A stretch of DNA of 64,000 bases from Sphingobium yanoikuyae (GTDB lineage Bacteria > Pseudomonadota > Alphaproteobacteria > Sphingomonadales > Sphingomonadaceae), in the NCBI RefSeq assembly GCF_013001025.1, contig NZ_CP053021.1, positions 5,168,361 through 5,232,360 on the forward strand. The letters run 5' to 3'. The notes beneath the pieces are model-generated. The model saw nothing but the letters and a program-made list of their open reading frames with translations, was not told the DNA's origin and searched no databases. Numbering within the stretch: position 1 is the first letter of the stretch; each line of letters begins with the position of its first letter. Shown in pieces: positions 58,747 to 64,000 of this stretch. A program made the position numbers and the translations under genes.

Positions 58747-59965
58747 TGGCAACCTTTTCGATGAGTTTGGTGGCGACATCGCTCTTGGCCATGGCGGCCC
58801 AGCTTTCGATGCCGGTGGATGTGACGATCTGGACGCTGTTGCTGTCGCCACCCATCACGTCGCCCGACACATCATTGGCGACGATCCAGTCGGCGCCCTT
58901 GCGGGTCAGCTTGGCCTGCGCATGTTCGGCGATCTTCTGCGTCTCGGCGGCAAAGCCGATCAGCAGGCGGGGGCGGCGGGCATGATGGCCCAGCGTTGCC
59001 AATATGTCGGGATTCTCGACCAGCGCGAGCGGCGCGGGCTGGCCGGAGCCATCCTTCTTCAGCTTCTGCTCGGCGGCGTCGGCGGTACGCCAGTCGGCGA
59101 CGGCGGCAACCATGATCGCGACATCGGCGGGCAGCGCGTCCTCGACTGCGGCCAACATCTCGCATGCAGTCTCGACATCGATGCGGTCGACCCCTGCGGG
59201 CGTCGGCAGATGCACGGGGCCCGCCACTAAAGTCACCTTCGCCCCGGCACGCGCAGCGGCGGCGGCGATGGCAAAGCCCTGCTTGCCCGAAGACCGATTG
59301 GCGATGTAGCGCACCGGATCGATCGGCTCATGGGTCGGCCCGGCTGTCACCAATATATGCCGTCCGGTCAGCGGTTCATCTGCGCCCGCGAAATCAGGCT
59401 GAACCGCCAGCGGATCGGGCAGGGGAGGGGCAGCCAACAGGCGCCCGATTTCCGCCGCAATCGCTTCCGGCTCGGGCAGGCGGCCCTTGCCATATTCGCC
59501 GCAGGCCATCTCGCCATCGTCGGGCGTCATGATGTGGACGCCATCGGCATGGAGTTGCGCCAGGTTCCGCTGCGTTGCCTTGTGGTGCCACATGCGCACA
59601 TTCATCGCCGGTACCGCCAGCACCGGCTTGTCGGTAGCGAGCAGGATGGTGGTGGCAAGATCATCGGCGATGCCCGCCGCCATCTTCGCCAGGATATTGG
59701 CGGTGGCCGGCGCGACGACGATCAGGTCCGCCTGCCGCGACAACTGGATATGGCCGATCTCGCGTTCCTCCTTGAGGTCGAACATGTCGCCATAGACATG
59801 ATCCTCGGTCAGCACGCCCAGGCTCAGCGGCGTGACAAACTGCTGCGCGCTTTGGGTCAGCACCGCCCGCACGGCGATGCCGCGCTTGCGCAACTGGCGC
59901 ACCAGTTCCAGCGACTTATAGGCCGCAATGCCGCCGGAGACGATGAGAAGGACACGCTGGGTCAT
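58721..59965 (-). CDS. coaBC: bifunctional phosphopantothenoylcysteine decarboxylase/phosphopantothenate-cysteine ligase
   Basis: This 414-residue two-domain enzyme of coenzyme A synthesis has an N-terminal flavin decarboxylase ([49 protein letters not shown]) and a C-terminal ligase ([35 protein letters not shown]). The start at 59965 fits the family; ATG 59974 would add three residues. It precedes dut with overlap and follows ubiB by 49 bp. Confidence 0.95.
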   Translation of the reverse strand: MTQRVLLIVSGGIAAYKSLELVRQLRKRGIAVRAVLTQSAQQFVTPLSLGVLTEDHVYGDMFDLKEEREIGHIQLSRQADLIVVAPATANILAKMAAGIADDLATTILLATDKPVLAVPAMNVRMWHHKATQRNLAQLHADGVHIMTPDDGEMACGEYGKGRLPEPEAIAAEIGRLLAAPPLPDPLAVQPDFAGADEPLTGRHILVTAGPTHEPIDPVRYIANRSSGKQGFAIAAAAARAGAKVTLVAGPVHLPTPAGVDRIDVETACEMLAAVEDALPADVAIMVAAVADWRTADAAEQKLKKDGSGQPAPLALVENPDILATLGHHARRPRLLIGFAAETQKIAEHAQAKLTRKGADWIVANDVSGDVMGGDSNSVQIVTSTGIESWAAMAKSDVATKLIEKVANALSAAAD

Positions 59966-60014
59966 GGCCAACATTTGGTCGTGCGACCGGGACTTGTCCA
60001 GCCCGGTCGCCGAC

Positions 60015-61556
60015 TTAGAAGAAGGTCGTGGCGGCGGCCATCGCCCCGGCGCCGATCGCCGCCGCCAGCAGCGCAACCAGCCCATAGCGCCAGCCGCCGC
60101 CCACCTGGATCAGCTTCACGTCGCCCAGCGGCAGCGGCGGCGGGGCACCGCCCTTTTCGGGGAAGGCGTCTTCGATGCGGCGGACCAGCGCCGGCAGCCG
60201 CTGAATCAGGCGCCAATTCTCGATCAGCGCATCAGCGGCCTTGGCTTCCGGCCCCAATTCGGTGCGCAGCCATTCCTTCACATAGGGGCCGCTCGTCTCC
60301 CACATGTTGATTTCGGGATCGAGCTGATGGGCGACGCCCTCGACCATCACCATCGTCTTCTGCAGCAGCAGCAGATGCGGCTGGGTCTGCATGTCGAAAT
60401 CGCGGGTGATGGCGAACAGTCCGTCCAGCATACCGCCGACCGACAATTCGCTCGCCGGCTTGCCGCGCATCGGCTCGCCCACGGCGCGCAACGCGGTAGC
60501 GAACTCGTCGACATTATGATGGCCGGGCACATATTGCGCCTCGAAATGGATTTCGGCGACGCGCTTGTAGTTGCCGGTGATCAGGCCATAGAGAATCTCG
60601 GCCAGCCACATGCGGGCGCGCCGATCGATCCGGCCCATGATGCCGAAATCGATCGCGACGATGTCGCCATTGCCCTTCACGAACAAATTGCCCTGATGCA
60701 TGTCCGCGTGGAAGAACCCCTCGGCGATCGCCTGGCGCAGGAAGGCGTTGACCAGTCGCGCGGCGATGTCTTTGAGGTCATGGCCGGCGGCGATCAGCGC
60801 ATCGCGATCGGAGATCTTGATGCCGTCGATCCATTCCATCGTCATGACCTTGCCGGTCGTGCGATCCCAGTCGATGGCGGGAATGCGATAGCCGGGCATC
60901 GCTTCCATCGCTTCGGCCAGTTCCGATGCCGATGCCGCTTCGCGCCGCAGGTCCAGCTCGCGCGCGGTCCAGCGCTTCATATTGGCGATGACCAGGCGCG
61001 GGCGCAGGCGGGCGACTTCGCCGCCCAGCATCTCGACATGGGCGGCAGCCCATTCATAGGTCTGGATGTCGCGGTTGAACTGGTCGATCACGCCGGGCCG
61101 GATCACCTTGACCGCGACCTCACGGCCGTCGCTGGTAACGGCGCGATGGACCTGCGCGATTGACGCGGCTCCGACGGGCTGCTCGTCGAAGCGGGCATAG
61201 ACCTGCTCCAGCGGCCGGCCGAAACTCTGCTCGACCTGCGCGCGGATCGTGTCGAACGGAACCGGGGGCAGGGCGTCCTGCAGCCGTAGCAAATCGTTCG
61301 CCGCTTCCTCGCCGACCAGGTCGGGGCGGGTCGCCAGCGTCTGGCCCAGCTTGATCGCCGCCGGGCCGATCGACTGGAACGCATCGGCATAGCGTGGCTG
61401 CTTGGGCACGCGCGCGCCAAAACGGGCAAGGCGCACCAGCCGGCGCACCGGCGTCGGCGTCAGCGGATCGCGTTCGATGCCAGTGAGGGCGCCATGGCGT
61501 GCGAGTGTCCGGCCCCATTTCAGGAGCCGCCAGATATGAGTCGCGTGGGTGGTCAT
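60015..61556 (-). CDS. ubiB: 2-polyprenylphenol 6-hydroxylase/UbiB-type ABC1 kinase
   Basis: This 513-residue ADCK/ABC1-family atypical kinase is required for ubiquinone synthesis. Its signature is the KxGQ motif (IGPAAIKLGQTLATRPD). It has the nucleotide loop VGAASIAQVHRA, the catalytic-loop FHADMHQGNLF, and metal motif AIDFGIMG. It ends with a hydrophobic helix (YGLVALLAAAIGAGAMAAAT) that anchors it in the membrane. ubiE precedes it by 7 bp, so they form an operon. Confidence 0.95.
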   Translation of the reverse strand: MTTHATHIWRLLKWGRTLARHGALTGIERDPLTPTPVRRLVRLARFGARVPKQPRYADAFQSIGPAAIKLGQTLATRPDLVGEEAANDLLRLQDALPPVPFDTIRAQVEQSFGRPLEQVYARFDEQPVGAASIAQVHRAVTSDGREVAVKVIRPGVIDQFNRDIQTYEWAAAHVEMLGGEVARLRPRLVIANMKRWTARELDLRREAASASELAEAMEAMPGYRIPAIDWDRTTGKVMTMEWIDGIKISDRDALIAAGHDLKDIAARLVNAFLRQAIAEGFFHADMHQGNLFVKGNGDIVAIDFGIMGRIDRRARMWLAEILYGLITGNYKRVAEIHFEAQYVPGHHNVDEFATALRAVGEPMRGKPASELSVGGMLDGLFAITRDFDMQTQPHLLLLQKTMVMVEGVAHQLDPEINMWETSGPYVKEWLRTELGPEAKAADALIENWRLIQRLPALVRRIEDAFPEKGGAPPPLPLGDVKLIQVGGGWRYGLVALLAAAIGAGAMAAATTFF

Positions 61557-61563
61557 GCGGGCG

Positions 61564-62295
61564 TCAGATCTTCCAGCCCGAATGGATCGCCACCAGCCCG
61601 CCCAGGATCGGCTCGACCTTGGTGTTCACGAAACCGGCGTCGCGGATCATGCCCTCGAACTTGGGCATGGGCGGGAAGCGGCGGATCGATTCGATCAGAT
61701 AGCGATAGCTGTCGGCATCATTGGCGAACAGTTTGCCCAGCTGTGGCACCAGCTTGTGCGAATAGCTGTCATACACGTCGGAAAAGCCGGGCCAGGTGGT
61801 GGTCGAAAATTCCAGGCAGAAGAAACGGCCGCCAAACTTCAGCACGCGGTGAGCCTCGCGCAGCGCCATGTCGATATGGGTGACGTTGCGGATGCCGAAG
61901 GCGATCGTATAGGCGTCGAACTCCCGGTCGCCAAAGGTCAGCGTCTCGGCATTTTGTTCCGACCAGATGAGGCCCTCATAGCCCTTCTTCTGCGCCCGCT
62001 CGACGCCAACGGCCAGCATCTCGGGATTGATGTCGGACACGGTGATGTGCGCGCCCAGCTTGTGCATGCGAAAGGCGATGTCGCCGGTGCCGCCGGCCAT
62101 GTCCAATATCTGTTCGCCCGGCTGCGGCTTCACTCGCTTGACGAACTGGTCCTTCCACAGCCGATGGGCGCCGCCCGACATGGCGTCGTTCATCAGGTCA
62201 TATTTGGCGGCGACATTGGAGAATACGGCGCGGACCATGCCGGCCTTCTCGGCGGCATCGACGTCGCGATAGCCGAAAGATGCTGTTTCGCTCAT
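61564..62295 (-). CDS. ubiE: bifunctional demethylmenaquinone/ubiquinone methyltransferase UbiE
   Basis: This 243-residue SAM-dependent methyltransferase has family signatures YDLMNDAMSGGAHRLWK, MAGGTGDIAF, the DINPEML loop, and FGIRNVTHID. It carries out C-methylation in ubiquinone synthesis. It begins a minus-strand operon with ubiB, probably continuing to coaBC and dut. A copy of the dispersed repeat lies directly upstream (62306-62366). Confidence 0.96.
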   Translation of the reverse strand: MSETASFGYRDVDAAEKAGMVRAVFSNVAAKYDLMNDAMSGGAHRLWKDQFVKRVKPQPGEQILDMAGGTGDIAFRMHKLGAHITVSDINPEMLAVGVERAQKKGYEGLIWSEQNAETLTFGDREFDAYTIAFGIRNVTHIDMALREAHRVLKFGGRFFCLEFSTTTWPGFSDVYDSYSHKLVPQLGKLFANDADSYRYLIESIRRFPPMPKFEGMIRDAGFVNTKVEPILGGLVAIHSGWKI

Positions 62296-62305
62296 GCGGT
62301 TCGCT

Positions 62306-62366
62306 CTAGAGCCTGATCGTGCCAGATGGAAGCGCTATGCGCGCTCACGCGATGCGGCGAATCCCG
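62306..62366 (+). repeat. dispersed palindromic repeat, copy 2
   Basis: CTAGAGCCTGATCGTGCCAG continues through TGGAAGCGCTATGCGC and GCTCACGCGATG to GAATC. It matches copy 1 (39116-39180, read on the minus strand) over most of about 58 bp with small indels. The outer closing arm is absent, so this copy is degraded. It lies in the spacer between ubiE and mutM. Confidence 0.75.
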
Positions 62367-62475
62367 CTCTTGTGTGATTACGCAGTTTCAGCGTCAGTCC
62401 GGCGCGAAGGCATGGGTTGGGCGCTGGGTGTAAACGCCCCTGTCGTTCCGCTATCCGGCATCCTACATAGGGGCC

Positions 62476-63288
62476 ATGCCAGAGCTTCCCGAAGTCGAAA
62501 CCACCGTTTCCGGCCTGCGATCCGTCTTGCAGGGCGCGACCCTCACACGGGTCGAGCCGCGCCGCGCCGATCTGCGCTTCCCGATTCCGGTGGACCTGCG
62601 TCAGCGTATGACCGGCGCCACCGTCACGGGACTGTCGCGCCGGGCCAAATATGGCCTCATCGAAACCGATCGCGGCGACATGATGATCTTCCACCTCGGC
62701 ATGTCGGGGCGATGGCGAATCGATCCGGCGGAAATCGGGGCGCATGACCATCTGTTGCTGGAGACGGGCAACGGGCATCTTCTCTCGCTCAACGACCCGC
62801 GCCGCTTCGGCTCGCTGGATCTGGTGCGCAGTGATGTCTGGCAGGGCTATGCCCCCTTCACCCGCATGGGGCCGGAGCCATTGGGGCCGGATTTCGACGC
62901 GGCCTATCTGGCGAAGGTGCTGGATGGCAAGGCGACGTCGATCAAGGCGGCGCTGCTCGACCAGCGCATCGTCGCGGGGCTGGGCAATATCTATGTATGC
63001 GAAGCGCTGAACATGGCGGGCATCGCCCCGACTCGAGCGGCGGGGCGCATCTCGAAGCCCCGGCTCGGCTCGCTGGTGGAGGCGATTCGCACGGTTCTGT
63101 CCGCCGCCATCGTCGCCGGCGGTTCCACCCTGCGCGATTATGCGCGGCCGGATGGCGAATTGGGCTATTTCTCCAACCAATGGCGAGTCTATGGGCGCGA
63201 GGGACAGATTTGTCCCTGTGGCGGCACCGTGCAACGCCGAGTCGATGGGGGGCGATCGACCTTCCATTGCCCCAAATGCCAGAAATAG
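62476..63288 (+). CDS. mutM: formamidopyrimidine-DNA glycosylase
   Basis: This 270-residue Fpg/MutM has the N-terminal catalytic Pro2 and Glu3 (MPELPEVETT), the H2TH region (LDQRIVAGLGNIYVCEALNM), and a C-terminal zinc finger with GGRSTFHCPKCQK. The first zinc Cys pair is CPC (one residue between) instead of the usual CxxC, while the second is CPKC. It removes 8-oxoguanine and formamidopyrimidines from DNA. It is divergent from ubiE and upstream of rpsT. Confidence 0.96.
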   Translation: MPELPEVETTVSGLRSVLQGATLTRVEPRRADLRFPIPVDLRQRMTGATVTGLSRRAKYGLIETDRGDMMIFHLGMSGRWRIDPAEIGAHDHLLLETGNGHLLSLNDPRRFGSLDLVRSDVWQGYAPFTRMGPEPLGPDFDAAYLAKVLDGKATSIKAALLDQRIVAGLGNIYVCEALNMAGIAPTRAAGRISKPRLGSLVEAIRTVLSAAIVAGGSTLRDYARPDGELGYFSNQWRVYGREGQICPCGGTVQRRVDGGRSTFHCPKCQK

Positions 63289-63405
63289 CGGGGGGCTCGC
63301 TGGTTGACGGCACCCCGGAACAGCTGTAAGGGGCGCACCTTCACGAGGCTGGTTGGCGAATCCGACGGGCCTCTTCCCGAGATTTGATGAGAACCGAGGA
63401 ATAGA

Positions 63406-63669
63406 ATGGCCAATACGCCGCAAGCCAAGAAGCGCATCCGTCGCAATGAGCGTCGCGCCGCGATCAATGGCGCCCGCATCAGCCGGATCCGCACCCTGGT
63501 GAAGAAGGTGGAAGCCGCCATCCTCGCCGGTGACAAGGATGCTGCTGCGACCGCGCTTCAGACTGTCCAGCCCGAACTGGCCCGCGGCGTTGCCCGTGGC
63601 GTTCTGCACAAGAACACCGCCGCTCGTAAGTTCGGTCGTCTGACCAAGGCCGTCGGCGCGATCGCCTAA
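63406..63669 (+). CDS. rpsT: 30S ribosomal protein S20
   Basis: This 87-residue basic protein begins [20 protein letters not shown] and ends [11 protein letters not shown]. It shows the typical three-helix pattern with [17 protein letters not shown]. It binds 16S rRNA in the 30S subunit. It stands alone with a strong terminator and is the last complete gene of the window. In many alphaproteobacteria dnaA lies just beyond. Confidence 0.97.
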   Translation: MANTPQAKKRIRRNERRAAINGARISRIRTLVKKVEAAILAGDKDAAATALQTVQPELARGVARGVLHKNTAARKFGRLTKAVGAIA

Positions 63670-63697
63670 GCCTTACGTTAAGCTACCCGCTTATCTG

Positions 63698-63732
63698 AAA
63701 AGCCCGCTCCGGATCGCCGGAGCGGGCTTTTT
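63698..63732 (+). terminator. rpsT terminator
   Basis: AAAAGCCCGCTCCGG (63698-63712) pairs perfectly with CCGGAGCGGGCTTTT (63717-63731) around ATCG and ends in a T-run. It is a textbook intrinsic terminator. Confidence 0.97.
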
Positions 63733-64000
63733 CTGCTGGAGTCACGGAATAGTCATTTCCCTGACCCGCGAATTTCTCACGATTCGAGCCAGATCGCCAG
63801 AATCGTCGCCAAGTAATTCACTGAAAAATAGCCATAATTTGTGAATCTGCGGTTTTCTGCGGGATTCCCGAGTCAACGTCTTTATTTCAGTTTTTTGAAG
63901 CGACGCGCCCTTGATCCGGCGAAGCGGCCCTGTCTATTTTGATCCTCCGGCCGCTGATCGAATCACTTCCTGGCGGTCGTCATAATGTCAGTCGATGTAT
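63733..64000. other. AT-richer non-coding end of the window
   Basis: There is no open frame with a ribosome site in this stretch. It is AT-richer than the genes, with runs such as TTTATTTCAGTTTTTT (around 63880-63896), and may be the promoter region of the next gene. No exact DnaA box (TTATCCACA) was found by eye, so an origin cannot be claimed. The gene beyond (dnaA in relatives) is outside the window. Confidence 0.5.

Noticed and set aside
63733-64000. Replication origin near the right end
   Set aside because: The location next to rpsT and the AT content made this tempting, but no exact DnaA box was found and dnaA is not in the window.
1-64000. CRISPR array or prophage
   Set aside because: No regularly spaced direct repeats of 25-40 bp with unique spacers, no cas-like genes and no phage structural genes were seen. 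The XRE regulators at 18015 and 56571 are isolated.

Overview
The window looks like chromosomal DNA of a sphingomonad (Alphaproteobacteria, Sphingomonadales; Sphingobium-like is my best guess). The reasons are the high GC content, four large TonB-dependent receptors in 64 kb, adrenodoxin-type ferredoxins, and a conserved-looking block mutM-rpsT / ubiE-ubiB-coaBC-dut at the right end. In related genomes that block lies close to dnaA; dnaA itself is not in the window. No prophage, transposase or CRISPR array was seen.

Layout, left to right. 1-9.4 kb is a catabolic block: a truncated amidohydrolase, a ferredoxin-P450-SDR operon, a regulator carrying two TetR-type domains, a TonB-dependent receptor, a secreted tyrosine phosphatase-like protein and an AstD-like aldehyde dehydrogenase. 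9.4-17.4 kb is a pectin/rhamnogalacturonan locus: receptor, DUF6250 protein, exo-rhamnogalacturonan-lyase-like protein and PL22 oligogalacturonate lyase. 17.4-23.6 kb holds envelope genes: an LprI-like protein, an XRE regulator, an L,D-transpeptidase, a PliG-type lysozyme inhibitor, a DUF4136 lipoprotein, and a DUF202 protein with a nine-fold heptad repeat. 23.6-29.3 kb holds AlkA-type glycosylase, a second ferredoxin, a lipoprotein, rlmB, tRNA-Tyr, an SMR exporter and a GH3 beta-glucosidase.

29.2-33.3 kb is the most unusual stretch. A small GIY-YIG nuclease gene sits between perfect 31-bp inverted repeats. An exported KatG follows, and then two lower-GC genes of unknown function that share a duplicated leader and a repeated junction, like cassettes. 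A REPIN-like double hairpin closes the stretch.

33.3-45.3 kb carries a siderophore receptor with candidate iron-type operators, an OmpA-family protein, an ABC-F ATPase, an AI-2E family permease, a cytochrome b561-YceI fusion, and a receptor-phosphodiesterase operon with a candidate Pho box. 45.5-56.8 kb is mainly housekeeping: thioesterase, pabB, pabC, aspartate aminotransferase, msrA, oxidoreductase, GNAT, infC and thrS, then a lone ExbD and a membrane protein/XRE pair. infC appears to start at an ATA codon. 56.8-63.7 kb is a compact minus-strand run (ubiE, ubiB, coaBC, dut, a small secreted protein, moeB-like, dsrE-like) followed by mutM and rpsT on the plus strand.

Two copies of a ~60-bp dispersed repeat were found (39.1 and 62.3 kb). 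Several intergenic palindromes are reported as operator candidates. All functions are read from sequence motifs without database searches.
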